Shown here: in pieces, positions 29,944-40,013 of the stretch | Position numbering within the stretch: the stretch's first letter is position 1 | Layout: every line of letters begins with the position of its first letter | Assembly (NCBI RefSeq): GCF_009931115.1 | Contig: NZ_CP047491.1 | Location: 62,001 to 126,000 of the forward strand | DNA: 64,000 nt | Source: Microbulbifer hydrolyticus | GTDB lineage: Bacteria > Pseudomonadota > Gammaproteobacteria > Pseudomonadales > Cellvibrionaceae | Reading direction: 5' to 3' | Translations under genes and position numbers: made by a program | Notes under the pieces: generated by a model | Seen by the model: the letters and a program-made list of their open reading frames with translations, nothing else | Database searches by the model: none | What the model was told of the DNA's origin: nothing

Positions 29944-30825
29944 TCAGTTCGCCAGAAAGTGGAAAAAAATTCCCATGAAAATGGTTGCCCCAACCCAGTT
30001 GTTGTTCAGAAATGCCTTGAAGCAGTCATCCCGTTGCCGCTCCCGCACCAGCCACTGCTGATAGCCAAACAGCCCCGCGGCGACCGCCAGGCCACAGTAA
30101 TACAGGGCACCCAGCGACTCGCGGCTGCCCAGCATCAACAGTGCCAGAATCACCATCACTTGCAGGCTGGCGGTCATTACCCGGTCCATGTCACCAAACA
30201 GGATCGCGGTGGATTTGACCCCGATCTTGAGGTCATCGTCGCGGTCTACCATGGCGTAAAAAGTGTCGTAGGCCACCGTCCACAACAGGTTGGCAGTGAA
30301 CAACAGCCACGCCACCGCCGGCACCTCGCCGGTGGTCGCGGCAAACGCCATCGGGATTCCCATGCTGAACGCCGAACCGAGAACCACTTGCGGCAGGTGC
30401 GTGTAGCGCTTGGCGAAGGGATAACAGAAAGCCAGCGCCAGCGCCGGCAGTGACAGCAGGACGGTGAGCTTGTTGGTGGTGAGTACCAGCAGGAAGGCGA
30501 GCAACATGAGGCCGCCGAACAGCATCATCGCGCCTTTCGGGGTGGCTGCTCCGGTGGCGAGCGGGCGCTGGTTGGTGCGCTTTACATGGCCGTCTATGTT
30601 GCGGTCGGCAAAGTCGTTGACCGCACAGCCGGCAGCGCGAGTCAGGATCACACCGAGGGTGAAGACAACGAACAGGTGCAAGCCGGGCCAGCCCTTGGCG
30701 GCAATCCACAGCGCCCACCAGGTGGGCCACAACAGCAGCAGAGAGCCGATGGGCCGGTCCAGCCTGACGAGCTGCCAGTATGGGAGGGCGGCGGGCCAGC
30801 GCTGCTGGATCTGTTGGCTGATCAT
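29944..30825 (-). CDS. ubiA: 4-hydroxybenzoate octaprenyltransferase UbiA
   Basis: Integral membrane prenyltransferase that attaches the polyprenyl tail to 4-hydroxybenzoate in ubiquinone synthesis. 293 residues with about nine hydrophobic helices. The two Mg-diphosphate motifs are NDFADRNID (N70-D78) and DRDDD (194-198). Ribosome site AAGAGAGAAA before the ATG. It follows ubiC by 29 bp, so the two consecutive steps of the pathway are encoded in one unit. Confidence 0.96.
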   Translation of the reverse strand: MISQQIQQRWPAALPYWQLVRLDRPIGSLLLLWPTWWALWIAAKGWPGLHLFVVFTLGVILTRAAGCAVNDFADRNIDGHVKRTNQRPLATGAATPKGAMMLFGGLMLLAFLLVLTTNKLTVLLSLPALALAFCYPFAKRYTHLPQVVLGSAFSMGIPMAFAATTGEVPAVAWLLFTANLLWTVAYDTFYAMVDRDDDLKIGVKSTAILFGDMDRVMTASLQVMVILALLMLGSRESLGALYYCGLAVAAGLFGYQQWLVRERQRDDCFKAFLNNNWVGATIFMGIFFHFLAN

Positions 30826-30854
30826 GGTTTCTCTCTTGTTATTGGCCGTTGTGT

Positions 30855-31442
30855 TCAGGCCAGGGGTGCTTTGTGGGGATTGAAGCTGCTTAGGAAGGTC
30901 TCCGCAACCAGTAGTGGTTTGTCGTGCAGCCAGAACGTGGAGCGGCGTCCCCAGGCCTGGGGCTCCATCGTATCCAGTTCCGCCTGTTGGCAGCGCGGGT
31001 TGCGCGCAAGGCGATTGAGGACGATGGGGCCGCGGCGGATGTCAGGCTGGCTAAACAGGAGTTCGCCGAGTGGGCGGTTATCGAGGTTGCGCAGGTAGCG
31101 GGATTTGCCGCCGAGGGTGCGTTCCGGGAGTACACTGCGGGCATACACCCACGGCTGTTCGTCGCTGCCGTAGAGGAGCACTTCGCGCACCAGCGCACGG
31201 GTTCTCTCTTTCAGGTTGAGGGCGCGGCGCTCTTCGAGGTTGGGTTGCTGCCAGCCCTGACTGAGTATCTGCACGCTAAACTCGCCGTGGCTCAGATGTT
31301 TGAGTGCGGCGGTGAGGGAGCCGGGATGCAGCAGCCACGGCAGCAGCTGCTCCGGGGGCGTATGTCCGTGGAGGCTTTCCAGGGGTTGTGGATGCCAGTC
31401 ACCGATGGCCAGGAAAGGTGACTCGTAGGGGGCGTGGTACAA
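30855..31442 (-). CDS. ubiC: Chorismate pyruvate-lyase UbiC
   Basis: Converts chorismate to 4-hydroxybenzoate and pyruvate, the first committed step of ubiquinone synthesis. 195 residues. Conserved active-site surroundings: [14 protein letters not shown]-like segment (about 83-97), [19 protein letters not shown], and [20 protein letters not shown] with the catalytic glutamate near the end. First gene of the ubiCA unit; it diverges from the symporter gene. Confidence 0.92.
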   Translation of the reverse strand: MYHAPYESPFLAIGDWHPQPLESLHGHTPPEQLLPWLLHPGSLTAALKHLSHGEFSVQILSQGWQQPNLEERRALNLKERTRALVREVLLYGSDEQPWVYARSVLPERTLGGKSRYLRNLDNRPLGELLFSQPDIRRGPIVLNRLARNPRCQQAELDTMEPQAWGRRSTFWLHDKPLLVAETFLSSFNPHKAPLA

Positions 31443-31654
31443 CGCAGACTCCGCGCAGGTTCAAATAACCGCATTGTACCCGACCGGCGCTGCGGGGAAA
31501 CGGGGGGAACTTTGCCCAGACCGGATGCGACCGATATAGTTGCGCGACTCCTTCGAATAAATTGGGGGCGGTGCCGGTTGCCGCACCTTCGCGTCACGTA
31601 TAGTGGCCTAATTGAATAATTCCAGTATTTGCTGGAGCAATGACAGGATGGACC

Positions 31655-32965
31655 ATGGGGCTCACCAAAAAAATTGTACTGGCCATGATCGCGGGGATCG
31701 CAGTCGGCCTGATCTGCAATGTTCTCAATACCAGCCAGGTGCTGGGGGCCGGGGTGACCGGTTTTATCAATAATTACCTGACCAATGGTCTGTTCGACAT
31801 TATCGGCCGGATATTCATCGCCTCGTTGAAGCTGATGGTTGTGCCGCTAGTGCTGGTTTCGCTGATCTGTGGTTCCTGCGCCCTTTCGGAAGGTAGCCGT
31901 GTGGGGGTACTGGCGGGCAAGACGGTGCTGTTGTATCTGGTAACCACAGCTGCGGCCATTTCGCTGGCGCTGCTGCTGGCCATCGTGATTCAGCCCGGGG
32001 CGGGTATGGAGGGCATCGCCGGGGATGCTGCTTTTGAGCCGCAGCCCTCGCCACCACTGTCCGAGGTGCTGATCAATATCTTTCCCACCAACCCGGTGGA
32101 TGCGATGGCAAAAGGCAACATGCTGCAGATCATCGTGTTTGCACTGTTGATGGGCTATGCAATTTCCCGCAGCGGCAAGCCCGGCCAGCGAATTGCCGGT
32201 TTCTTCAATGACCTGAACGATGTGATTATGCGCATGGTCGGTGTGCTGATGGCATTTGCGCCCTACGGTGTATTTGCGCTGCTGGCCACCAAGATTGCAT
32301 CGCTCGGCTTCGATGCAATCCTGCAACTGATGAAGTACTTCATGGTGGTGTTGGCGGCACTGCTACTGCATGCCTTCGGGGTCTATTCCATCCTGCTGAA
32401 GCTGCTGTCCGGCCTGAACCCGGTGCAGCTGTTTAAGAAGATGCGCCCGGCGATGGTGTTTGCCTTCAGTACCGCCTCCTCGGCGGCGACAATTCCGGTG
32501 ACGTTGTCCACAGTAGAGAAGCGCCTGGGCGTGGATAACAAGGTGGCGTCGTTCACCATTCCGCTGGGGGCGACCATCAATATGGATGGCACCGCGATCA
32601 TGCAGGGGGTGGCGACGGTATTCATCTCCCAGCTGTACGGTATCGAGATCGGCCTGATGGGTTATCTGACCGTGATCCTGACTGCGACCCTGGCTTCTGT
32701 GGGCACCGCGGGCGTGCCCGGTGTCGGCCTGATCATGCTGGCCATGGTGCTTCAGCAAGTGGGCCTGCCGCTTGAAGGAATTGCGATTGTGATGGGTGTG
32801 GATCGCCTGCTGGATATGGTGCGCACGGCGGTGAACATTACCGGGGACTCGGTGGTGAGTGCGATCGTGGCGAAGAGTGAGGGTGCGCTGAATGTGGAGA
32901 CCTTCAATGATGCCAACTACAGCAGTGTCGCGAACGGTAGTGAGGGTCGACAGGCAGCTTCCTGA
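31655..32965 (+). CDS. Dicarboxylate/amino acid:cation symporter (DAACS family)
   Basis: Secondary importer of the GltP/DctA/SstT superfamily, about 436 residues. Hallmarks: FSTASSAATIPVTL in hairpin HP1, PLGATINMDGTA in TM7, ASVGTAGVPGVG in HP2, and MVRTAVNITGD in TM8. These place it among glutamate/aspartate or dicarboxylate carriers using sodium or protons; the substrate cannot be fixed. I prefer ATG 31655 because AGGA sits at good spacing; ATG 31640 has GGAG only two bases away. It has its own terminator. Confidence 0.9.
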   Translation: MGLTKKIVLAMIAGIAVGLICNVLNTSQVLGAGVTGFINNYLTNGLFDIIGRIFIASLKLMVVPLVLVSLICGSCALSEGSRVGVLAGKTVLLYLVTTAAAISLALLLAIVIQPGAGMEGIAGDAAFEPQPSPPLSEVLINIFPTNPVDAMAKGNMLQIIVFALLMGYAISRSGKPGQRIAGFFNDLNDVIMRMVGVLMAFAPYGVFALLATKIASLGFDAILQLMKYFMVVLAALLLHAFGVYSILLKLLSGLNPVQLFKKMRPAMVFAFSTASSAATIPVTLSTVEKRLGVDNKVASFTIPLGATINMDGTAIMQGVATVFISQLYGIEIGLMGYLTVILTATLASVGTAGVPGVGLIMLAMVLQQVGLPLEGIAIVMGVDRLLDMVRTAVNITGDSVVSAIVAKSEGALNVETFNDANYSSVANGSEGRQAAS

Positions 32966-32981
32966 TCTGAAGTTGGCCCAG

Positions 32982-33019
32982 AAAAAAGGGCGAGCCGGTA
33001 GCCGGCTCGCCCTTTTTAT
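32982..33019. terminator. Bidirectional terminator
   Basis: GGGCGAGCCGG (32988-32998), loop TAG, CCGGCTCGCCC (33002-33012), with A6 before and T5 after. It serves the symporter gene and the convergent secreted-protein gene. Confidence 0.88.
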
Positions 33020-33032
33020 TTTCTATGTGGTT

Positions 33033-33713
33033 TTACATTGCAGCCATGGCTCGCAACTCGTCGGGATCCAGGTTGTCTTCCATGGATTCCACCAGCTCAT
33101 CTACCAGCTCGCTGAGCGCTTTCTTGATCGCCTCTTCGGTATTGTCCTCGCTAGCGCGGCCATCGTGGTAGGTGCGTACCAGGTATTTTTCCTGCACCTT
33201 GAGGTCGTCGATACTGACAAGCTGCTCGCGCAGGGGTGTGCCGCTGCGATTGGTCAGCGCGTAGCGGAATTCACCCGTCAGGGTCACTTTGCCCTGCTCT
33301 AGATCGTAATCGTCCTTCGGCTTCATTGCGTTGAGGTGTTTGATTACCTTGAGGTCGAAGCTGTTCTGGAGATTCAGCACCCCATCTTTATCAACCAACG
33401 GTATGTCTTCGTCGTTCAGGTATTCGTACAGTTCCCGAGCCAGTTCGCTGTGCAGGTACTGGGTGTAGCCGCGTACCGCCTGCTGTTTGAGCTCAGCAAG
33501 GCCGCCGCCAGCAGTTGCCTGGGCAAGCATAAGCTGCAGGTTGCCACTGGAAACCGGCATGGGGACATCTAGCTGGATGCTGGAGGGGGCTACGACAAGG
33601 CTGGGCGTGTGTTCTTCACCGCCCCAGAAACCACCCTGGGCCGCCGCCTGAGCGGACATACCGATACCGAGCAGACCGGCGATCGCCAGTCGGCACAATT
33701 TTGATGCTCTCAT
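33033..33713 (-). CDS. Secreted protein A of a tandem paralogous pair, unknown function
   Basis: 226 residues with a signal peptide (about 1-25, ending AQAAAQ). The mature protein has a helical N-terminal part, then NDEDIPLVDKDGVLNLQNSF, a beta-rich DYDLEQGKVTLTGEFRYAL region with GTPLREQLVSIDDLKVQEKY, and an acidic helical tail beginning at ASEDNTEEAI. The same order of elements is found in the neighbour at 34008-34682: [52 protein letters not shown]. The two are clearly homologous, by eye about one third identical. I do not recognise the family. Own AT-rich leader of 294 bp separates them. Confidence 0.75.
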   Translation of the reverse strand: MRASKLCRLAIAGLLGIGMSAQAAAQGGFWGGEEHTPSLVVAPSSIQLDVPMPVSSGNLQLMLAQATAGGGLAELKQQAVRGYTQYLHSELARELYEYLNDEDIPLVDKDGVLNLQNSFDLKVIKHLNAMKPKDDYDLEQGKVTLTGEFRYALTNRSGTPLREQLVSIDDLKVQEKYLVRTYHDGRASEDNTEEAIKKALSELVDELVESMEDNLDPDELRAMAAM

Positions 33714-34007
33714 TCATCTATTCCGTGTTTTATTTTTATGCCGGGATTTTATTTATTACGGGCGAATAGGCTCGCCCTATATTTATGCGTTAACTGGCAC
33801 AGGCTGCCATTATTTGCTGGGAAGGGCAAAATTTTTCCGTGACCTGTGCGTCGATAGCGGTCTTTTTTGTGCGCTGGGTCTCGGCGGAAAGCTTGCGTTT
33901 GGGGTAGGTCCGGCTGGGAGCCAGGGATTGGAGGGGGTGGGGAGGCAGTGCGGAAAAGATCCGGTTGGTGAACGCGTGCTAACGAGCAGGCTTTCCCGGC
34001 CGGGGCT
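33714..34007. other. Spacer between the tandem secreted-protein genes
   Basis: 294 bases. Contains an inverted repeat GGGCGA-N6-TCGCCC near 33760-33778 and ends at the GC-rich hairpin 33997-34020. No open frame accepted. Confidence 0.4.
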
Positions 34008-34020
34008 TTAGCCCCGGCCG
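33997..34020 (-). terminator. GC-rich hairpin enclosing a stop codon
   Basis: CGGCCGGGGC-TTTA-GCCCCGGCCG, a perfect 10-bp stem. The loop holds the TAA of the secreted-protein gene ending at 34008. No T run follows, so termination may be inefficient or rho-dependent. Confidence 0.4.
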
Positions 34021-34682
34021 ACAAGCTCGCGCAGGCTGTCTGCTTCGAGGTCGTCTTCGATGCGATCGATGATCCGTTTAACCAGGTTGTCCACCATCTT
34101 GTCCAACTCCGCTTGCGTGTTGTCTTCGGCCTCGCCGCTGCCCAGTGGTGTTTTGATCTGGTACTTGCCCTTTAACCTCAGGTCGGCGATATCCAGTCGC
34201 TTTTCCGCAAGTACCCGCCCGCTCGGTGCGTTGAGGCGAAAATGGTAGTCGCCGCTCGCGCTCAGGTTGCCTCGTTCCACTTCGTAATCACCACTGTTCT
34301 TGAGGCCGCTTAACTGCTTGACCACAGAGATGTCGACGCTGTTGTAGAGCGTCAATGAGCTGTTGTCGGTGATCAGGGGGACTTCTTCGTCGGCGAAGAA
34401 CTCCCGCAGCGCCCTATCCAGCTTGCGGCGCAGCTGATCGCTGAAGGCCTGAATCGCCTTGTCCCGGGTGGCGCTGAGTCCTTTGTCTGATGTGGCCTGC
34501 GCGAGCAGGGCGTCAAAATCATTGCCCTGTAGTGGGGTGGGAATTTCAGCGGCGATTTCCATTTGCGCAAGGGTCAGGTGGGGAGCGGGGCTATCGCTAC
34601 CGCCGAACAGGCCCTGGGCCCAGCACGGAGTGGTGAGCAGCAGCGCGATCAGTGCCGAGGAGCGCTTGATGAATGTGTTCAA
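34008..34682 (-). CDS. Secreted protein B of a tandem paralogous pair, unknown function
   Basis: About 225 residues if started at the TTG at 34682, which gives a textbook signal peptide ([21 protein letters not shown] after the start). An ATG at 34748 is in frame but would place 22 unusual residues in front of it. The mature part begins [14 protein letters not shown], comparable to QGGFWGGEEHTPSL of the neighbour. Further matches are listed in that entry. Duplication followed by divergence is the simple reading. Possible roles in the envelope are open. A 12-bp palindrome GACCAATTGGTC at 34873-34884 lies upstream. Confidence 0.72.
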   Translation of the reverse strand: MNTFIKRSSALIALLLTTPCWAQGLFGGSDSPAPHLTLAQMEIAAEIPTPLQGNDFDALLAQATSDKGLSATRDKAIQAFSDQLRRKLDRALREFFADEEVPLITDNSSLTLYNSVDISVVKQLSGLKNSGDYEVERGNLSASGDYHFRLNAPSGRVLAEKRLDIADLRLKGKYQIKTPLGSGEAEDNTQAELDKMVDNLVKRIIDRIEDDLEADSLRELVGRG

Positions 34683-34962
34683 GAGTGTTTTCCGGTGATG
34701 TTCGTTGTTCGTGTGAACAGGCTCTGGTGACGCCAGGGGTGGACTCATTGTCCGGTGTCCAGGTAATTGGAGTTACCGCTCTGGAATTCCCGTTAAGGCG
34801 GGCGTTCCCGGCCCTTTTTATTGAGGCTGCCACCACTGGAACGGGAGTGCAAAATTATTGATGACCGGCAATGACCAATTGGTCGTGGCAATAACAGGAG
34901 TCGCAAAAAAGCGCGCGGCGGTTCGCAAAATACGTGATCTGTCCGAAATGGAGGAGCCTGGA

Positions 34963-37068
34963 TCAGGCCTCGGCGAAGCGGGGTTTGTTGTGTAGCCAGC
35001 GGCGTATCAGGCCCGCGCGGCTATCGGGGTCGAGCTGTGGTGCGGCCGCGATTTTCTGTACCTGTGGCAGCAGGTGGGCATCGCGCTGCAGGTCGGCGAT
35101 GCGATGCTGTATCTCGCCGGTCTGGCGGGTGCCGAGGATTTCACCGGGGCCACGCAGGCGCAGGTCCTCCTCGGCAATGGCGAAACCGTCGGCATGGCTG
35201 CGCAGGGCCTGCAATCGGGCGCGGCCGTTTGCGGAAAGCGGCGTGCTGTACATCAGTACACAGTGGCTGGCGATACTGCCCCGCCCGACGCGACCGCGCA
35301 GCTGGTGTAACTGGGCGAGGCCCAACCGCTCGGGGTTTTCGATGATCATCAGGCTGGCATTGGGTACATCCACGCCCACTTCGATGACCGTAGTTGCCAC
35401 CAGCAGATCGACCTCGCCGGCCTTGAACGCCTTCATCACGAGGTCCTTGGCATCCGGCTTCATGCGTCCGTGAACCAGTGCCACGCGTACCCCGTCGAGT
35501 GTGTCTGCCAGTTCCTCGGCGGTGGATTCTGCGGCCTGCGCCTGCAGGGTTTCCGATTCCTCGATCAGGGTGCAGACCCAATACGCCTGGCGTCCCTCAC
35601 GTACCGCACCCTGCACCCGCGCCATCACGTCATAGCGGCGCTCGTTGGAGATGGCCACGGTATTGATCGGCTGGCGTCCTGGTGGCAGCTCGTCGATTAC
35701 TGAACAGTCCAGATCGGCAAACGCGGACATCGCCAGGGTGCGGGGAATCGGGGTGGCGGTCATGATCAGCTGATGTGGCTGGGTACGTACTTCGCCGTTC
35801 GATGCGCCCTTCTCCCGCAACTGCAGTCGTTGGCGCACGCCAAAGCGGTGCTGTTCGTCGATGATCACCAGTGCCAGCCGATGGAACTCCACTCCCTCCT
35901 GGAACAATGCGTGGGTACCCACCACGAGCTGGGCTTCGCCGCTGTGGATGGCCTCCAGCTGGGCGCGGCGCTCCGCCGCTTTCATGCTGCCGGTCAGCCA
36001 GGCGACGGTGATACCGAGGGGTTCGAGCCAGCCACAGAAATTGATGCGGTGCTGCTCTGCCAGGATTTCCGTGGGCGCCATCACCGCGCATTGGAAACCG
36101 GCACCGATTGCCTGTAGTGCCGCGCGCGCGGCAACCAGGGTTTTGCCTGCGCCCACATCCCCCTGCAACAGTCGCATCATGGGACGCGATCCGGCCAGGT
36201 CTTCGGCGATCTCCTCGCCAACCCGTTGTTGCGCGTTGGTGGGGGTGAACGGCAGGCGCGCATTGAAATCCTGCTCGAGGGCAGCATTCGGAGCCAGTGC
36301 GGGTGCTGCGACTCTTGCGGCGGTGCGGCGCAGCTCCAGCAGACTGAGGTGGTGTGCCAGCAGTTCCTCGAGCGCGAGTCGCTGCTGTGCGGGGTGTTGC
36401 CCCTCGCCAAGCTGCGCCAGGTCAGCAGCCGCAGGAGGCTGGTGCAGATACATGAGCGCGCCCGCCAGCGGCATCTGCAGTTTCTTGGGCAGCAGTTCGG
36501 CGGGAAGCAGTTCGGTGACATGGCCATCGGCGAGCCAGTCCAGCCCCTGGCCGATCAGCGCGCGCAGGCGGCCCTGCCCCAGACCCTCGGTCAGGGGGTA
36601 AATGGGCGTGAGGGTATCCGCCGTGGGTGAAACATCTTCCCCCAATATTTCGGTTTCAGGATGATAAAGTTCTACGCCAGCGCTGCCGCGCCGGGCTTCA
36701 CCGTAGCAGCGCACCCGGGTGCCGGGTGCCAGGCGGCTCTTCTGGGCGGCGGTGAAGTGAAAGAAGCGCAGAGTGACACTGCCGGTGGCGTCCTGCAGGC
36801 GGACCGCGAGACTGCGTCGGCGTCCGAATACCACGTCGGCGGCGCGCACTTCCCCCTCGATCACCGCATCCATGCCGGGACGCAGGCCCGCCAGTGGGAT
36901 CACGCGGGTGCGATCCTGGTAGCGGGCGGGCAGGTGGAACAGCAGATCCTGCAGGGAGCTGATATGCAGTTTGGCGAGTGTCTCCGCCAGCTTGGCGCCT
37001 ACGCCCTTGAGGGCAGTGACCGGGATTTCCGCCAGCGGTTTTTGCGATGGGTTGCGCGGTCGGTTCAC
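34963..37068 (-). CDS. recG: ATP-dependent DNA helicase RecG
   Basis: Superfamily 2 translocase that regresses stalled replication forks and processes branched DNA. About 701 residues: wedge/OB domain (about 60-160), then helicase motifs I GDVGAGKT, Ia APTEILAEQH, II DEQH, III TATPIPRT, V and VI (IENPERLGLAQLHQLRGRVGR) and the C-terminal TRG region. The start is probably the GTG at 37068, which overlaps the oxyR stop as GTGA; a GTG at 37086 is the in-frame alternative. It is downstream of oxyR in one unit, as in pseudomonads. Confidence 0.95.
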   Translation of the reverse strand: MNRPRNPSQKPLAEIPVTALKGVGAKLAETLAKLHISSLQDLLFHLPARYQDRTRVIPLAGLRPGMDAVIEGEVRAADVVFGRRRSLAVRLQDATGSVTLRFFHFTAAQKSRLAPGTRVRCYGEARRGSAGVELYHPETEILGEDVSPTADTLTPIYPLTEGLGQGRLRALIGQGLDWLADGHVTELLPAELLPKKLQMPLAGALMYLHQPPAAADLAQLGEGQHPAQQRLALEELLAHHLSLLELRRTAARVAAPALAPNAALEQDFNARLPFTPTNAQQRVGEEIAEDLAGSRPMMRLLQGDVGAGKTLVAARAALQAIGAGFQCAVMAPTEILAEQHRINFCGWLEPLGITVAWLTGSMKAAERRAQLEAIHSGEAQLVVGTHALFQEGVEFHRLALVIIDEQHRFGVRQRLQLREKGASNGEVRTQPHQLIMTATPIPRTLAMSAFADLDCSVIDELPPGRQPINTVAISNERRYDVMARVQGAVREGRQAYWVCTLIEESETLQAQAAESTAEELADTLDGVRVALVHGRMKPDAKDLVMKAFKAGEVDLLVATTVIEVGVDVPNASLMIIENPERLGLAQLHQLRGRVGRGSIASHCVLMYSTPLSANGRARLQALRSHADGFAIAEEDLRLRGPGEILGTRQTGEIQHRIADLQRDAHLLPQVQKIAAAPQLDPDSRAGLIRRWLHNKPRFAEA

Positions 37069-37988
37069 GGACTCTGTAATTGGCACTGGTTGATGGCGTC
37101 GCGCAGCATGTCGATGGCGCGGTGACGGGGGAAGCTGGCGCGCCAGGCAAGGGCCACGGTGCGCTGGGGCGCCGGTGCAACGAACGGGCGGGTTACCAGC
37201 ACGCCGGTGGCATACTGGGAGGCGGCTGCTGCGGACAGCGGCAGCACCGTGATGCCCAGGCGCGACGCCACCATGTGGCGCAGGGTTTCCAGCGAGCTGC
37301 CATCGGCAGCGGTGCGGATATGGCCGTTGCCGGCCTCTTTCTCGATGGACTGCTGCAGCTGCGGGCAGGCTTCCAGTACCTGGTCACGGAAACAGTGGCC
37401 CTCCCCCAGCAGCAGAACATTGTCTTCACACAGCTGTTCCGGTTTGAGTGCGTCGTACTGGGCCAGCGGGTGGTCCGATGGCATCAGCACCACAAAGGGT
37501 TCGTCATACAGCGGTTGGGTAACCACGTCCGGTTCGGTAAATGGCAGTGCGAGGATGACCGCATCCAGCTCACCCTTGCGCAGGCGCGCTCGCAGGGTGG
37601 AGGTATAGCCCTCTTCCACATACAGCGGCATCTGGGGCGCGCGCTGCTGCAGCTGGGGAATGAAGTGCGGGAACAGGTAGGGGCCAATGGTAAAGATGGC
37701 GCCTACGGACAGCGGGCTGCTCAGCTGGTCCTTGCCGGCGCTGGCGATGTCCTTGATTGCGGCGGACTGTTCCAGCACCAGCTGCGCCTGGGCAACAATG
37801 CGCTCACCGAGCGGCGTGGCCTGCACGCGGGTCTTGGAGCGTTCGAATAATGCGACACCCAGCTCCTTTTCCAGCTTTTTGACGGCGATGGACAGGGTCG
37901 GCTGGCTGACAAAACAGCGCTCGGCGGCGCGGCCGAAGTGCTGCTCCTGAGCCAGGGTGACAATGTAGCGCAATTCATTCAGTGTCAT
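37065..37988 (-). CDS. oxyR: Peroxide-sensing transcription regulator OxyR
   Basis: LysR-type activator of peroxide defence, 307 residues. N-terminal helix-turn-helix (about 1-60, HFGRAAERCFVSQPTLSIAV). The redox pair is conserved at the E. coli positions: C199 in GEGHC and C208 in EACPQ, which form a disulfide on oxidation. The remaining effector domain has the two alpha/beta lobes of the family. It overlaps the start of recG. The 235-bp AT-rich region upstream probably contains its promoter. Confidence 0.95.
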   Translation of the reverse strand: MTLNELRYIVTLAQEQHFGRAAERCFVSQPTLSIAVKKLEKELGVALFERSKTRVQATPLGERIVAQAQLVLEQSAAIKDIASAGKDQLSSPLSVGAIFTIGPYLFPHFIPQLQQRAPQMPLYVEEGYTSTLRARLRKGELDAVILALPFTEPDVVTQPLYDEPFVVLMPSDHPLAQYDALKPEQLCEDNVLLLGEGHCFRDQVLEACPQLQQSIEKEAGNGHIRTAADGSSLETLRHMVASRLGITVLPLSAAAASQYATGVLVTRPFVAPAPQRTVALAWRASFPRHRAIDMLRDAINQCQLQSP

Positions 37989-38223
37989 GACAAACGCAAT
38001 CAGGTAAAACTTGGCGATAGAGTTTATTCATAAATACCCCCGGGCGGCCAGTAAAACTGAAATCACGGTGTATGAATGTCTCAATCTAGAAAAAAATGCT
38101 ATTAGCTCTGTTTATGGTTAGTAATTTTTGCTATTAACATGCAATTGTTGTCGGTAGCATGGCGCTTTTTTTGCTATATGTGTAAAGGCAAGTGTTAAAT
38201 CACACAAAGCGGAGAAACGCTCT

Positions 38224-38481
38224 ATGGGAATCTTGTCTTGGATTATATTGGGCCTGATCGCAGGTGCGCTCGCCAAATGGATCATGCCCGGCCCCGACCC
38301 CGGTGGCTGGATCGTGACAATGGTGATCGGTATCGTCGGCGCATTTATCGGCGGTTGGCTCGGTTCACTCGTCGGGATTGGTGGTCCGGTAACCGGCTTT
38401 GCCATTGGCGACATCATCACGGCGGTCATAGGTGCTGTGGTGCTGCTGTTTATCTACCGGATGGTAAAGTCTCGTAGTTGA
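38224..38481 (+). CDS. GlsB/YeaQ/YmgE family stress-response membrane protein
   Basis: Very small inner-membrane protein of 85 residues with three hydrophobic, glycine-rich segments and the family hallmarks GLIAGALAKWIMPG and IGIVGAFIGGWLG. Members are often induced in stationary phase or by envelope stress. Good ribosome site (GCGGAGAAA). An AT-rich stretch with GCTATATG at 38174-38181 lies upstream and may be a stress-sigma -10. Monocistronic. Confidence 0.88.
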   Translation: MGILSWIILGLIAGALAKWIMPGPDPGGWIVTMVIGIVGAFIGGWLGSLVGIGGPVTGFAIGDIITAVIGAVVLLFIYRMVKSRS

Positions 38482-38691
38482 CGTCCTGTTACTTCATTAG
38501 TTGTGTGCGGGGCGCGCAAAGTGCTGCGGGCCCCGTTCACAGATTGCGGTTGGCAAACAGGTTATAAAGTGGTTTGCTGACTGAAAATTCGCGCAGTTCA
38601 TAAAAACTATTCGCTAACGGGGTTGGGTTTTACCTGACACCGTGTATTGTGGGGCCGGCATTCGGTACCCCGGGGGTTGATTCAAGCGGTT

Positions 38692-39570
38692 ATGACAAAG
38701 GAAAAAGTCTGGATCTTCGGTTGTGGTGATCTGGGGACTCGTCTGGCATTGAAGCTGGATCGCAAGGCGTACGACGTATTCGGCGTGCGACGTAATCCAT
38801 TACAGGCACTCTCACGCAAGCGTCGCGCGGACGTGGTCAACTGGCGCCGTGGCGATGCCACCAAGCCGGAAGACATCCAGCGGCACCTGAGCAACGGTGC
38901 CGATATTGTCATCGCCACATTTACGCCGGGAGCGAGTTCGCCCCAGGCGTATCAGCGCGCTTACGTGGAAACCGCCACGGCCATGCGCACCGCCCTGGCA
39001 GCGATGGAAACCCCTCCCCGCCTGTTCCTGTGGATATCTTCGACGCGTGTATACGGCCAGAGTGGCGACCAGTGGCTGGATGAGCGCTCTCAACCGCTGC
39101 CCGGCAGCTATCAGGGCGAAGCCCTGCTGAGTGCGGAGAAGATTGCCCAGTCCTCTGTGACCGAAACCTGTGTGGTGCGCTTTGCCGGAATTTACGGTCC
39201 CGGCCGCGACCGCTTGCTTTCCCAGGTTCGCGCTGGTCGTTGTGCGCCGCCCTCCCCGCCGCAGTTCAGCAACCGGATCCATGTGGATGATGCGGTGGGC
39301 TTTCTGGCACACCTGATCGAGGGCCAGAAAAAAGGCATGGCGCTGGAGAAGCTGTATATCGGGGCCGACTGCACACCGGTGCCCATGTACGAATTGCAGA
39401 GCTGGCTGGCGAAATCCATGGGCTACACCAGCGCTCACCTGCGCGAGGAAGTGGCTACCAGCGAGCGTCGCTCCAAGAAGATGAGCAACAAGCGCATGCT
39501 GGATAGCGGCTATGAAATGTTGTATCCGGACTACCGGGCGGGCTACAGCACCCTGCTGGAAAACGACTGA
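38692..39570 (+). CDS. NAD(P)-dependent epimerase/reductase, YeeZ-like atypical SDR
   Basis: Rossmann-fold protein of about 292 residues. The nucleotide-binding motif is IFGCGDLGTRLA at the N terminus; the active-site region is SSTRVYGQSG, and the IHVDDAVGF segment is typical of the atypical SDR5/YeeZ group. It starts at ATG 38692; an in-frame ATG 45 bp upstream adds no recognisable sequence. The substrate is unknown. Convergent with ridA. Confidence 0.85.
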   Translation: MTKEKVWIFGCGDLGTRLALKLDRKAYDVFGVRRNPLQALSRKRRADVVNWRRGDATKPEDIQRHLSNGADIVIATFTPGASSPQAYQRAYVETATAMRTALAAMETPPRLFLWISSTRVYGQSGDQWLDERSQPLPGSYQGEALLSAEKIAQSSVTETCVVRFAGIYGPGRDRLLSQVRAGRCAPPSPPQFSNRIHVDDAVGFLAHLIEGQKKGMALEKLYIGADCTPVPMYELQSWLAKSMGYTSAHLREEVATSERRSKKMSNKRMLDSGYEMLYPDYRAGYSTLLEND

Positions 39571-39629
39571 TCTTCTGAATCTGCGCCGCGCATTCGCGGC
39601 GGCGCAAGCTCTCTTTTCAATACGGTGGC

Positions 39630-40013
39630 TCAGATCACCAGTATCGCTTCGGCCTCAAACTGTGCCCCTTTGGGCAGTTCACTTACCCCGACCGCCGCGC
39701 GTGCGGGGAATGGCTTGGTAAAGACTTCCTCCATCACTTCGTTGACGGTGGCAAAGTTGCTCAGGTCCGTGAGGTAGAGGTTCAGTTTGACGATATCGTC
39801 CAGAGAACCATTGGCGGCCTCGCACACAGCCTTCAGGTTTTTGAAAACCTGTACCGCCTGCTCGCGGAAGTCGTCCGAGATCAGTTCCATGGTCTCCGGT
39901 ACCAGGGGGATCTGGCCGGATAGATAGATGGTGTTATCAACCTTGACTGCTTGCGAGTAGCTGCCGATTGCGGCCGGTGCCTTATCGGTTTTTATCACGG
40001 CGCGATTGGGCAT
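39630..40013 (-). CDS. ridA: Reactive intermediate/imine deaminase RidA
   Basis: Trimeric cytosolic enzyme that hydrolyses toxic 2-aminoacrylate and related enamines/imines. 127 residues spanning one YjgF/YER057c domain. Key elements are [36 protein letters not shown] and the active-site block [22 protein letters not shown] with the essential arginine and glutamate. It is downstream of spoT on the same strand, the usual pseudomonad order, here with a 316-bp gap. Confidence 0.95.
   Translation of the reverse strand: MPNRAVIKTDKAPAAIGSYSQAVKVDNTIYLSGQIPLVPETMELISDDFREQAVQVFKNLKAVCEAANGSLDDIVKLNLYLTDLSNFATVNEVMEEVFTKPFPARAAVGVSELPKGAQFEAEAILVI

Noticed and set aside
34873-34884. Perfect 12-bp palindrome GACCAATTGGTC
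   Set aside because: Could be an operator, but a single short palindrome is expected by chance at this scale and no partner site was seen.
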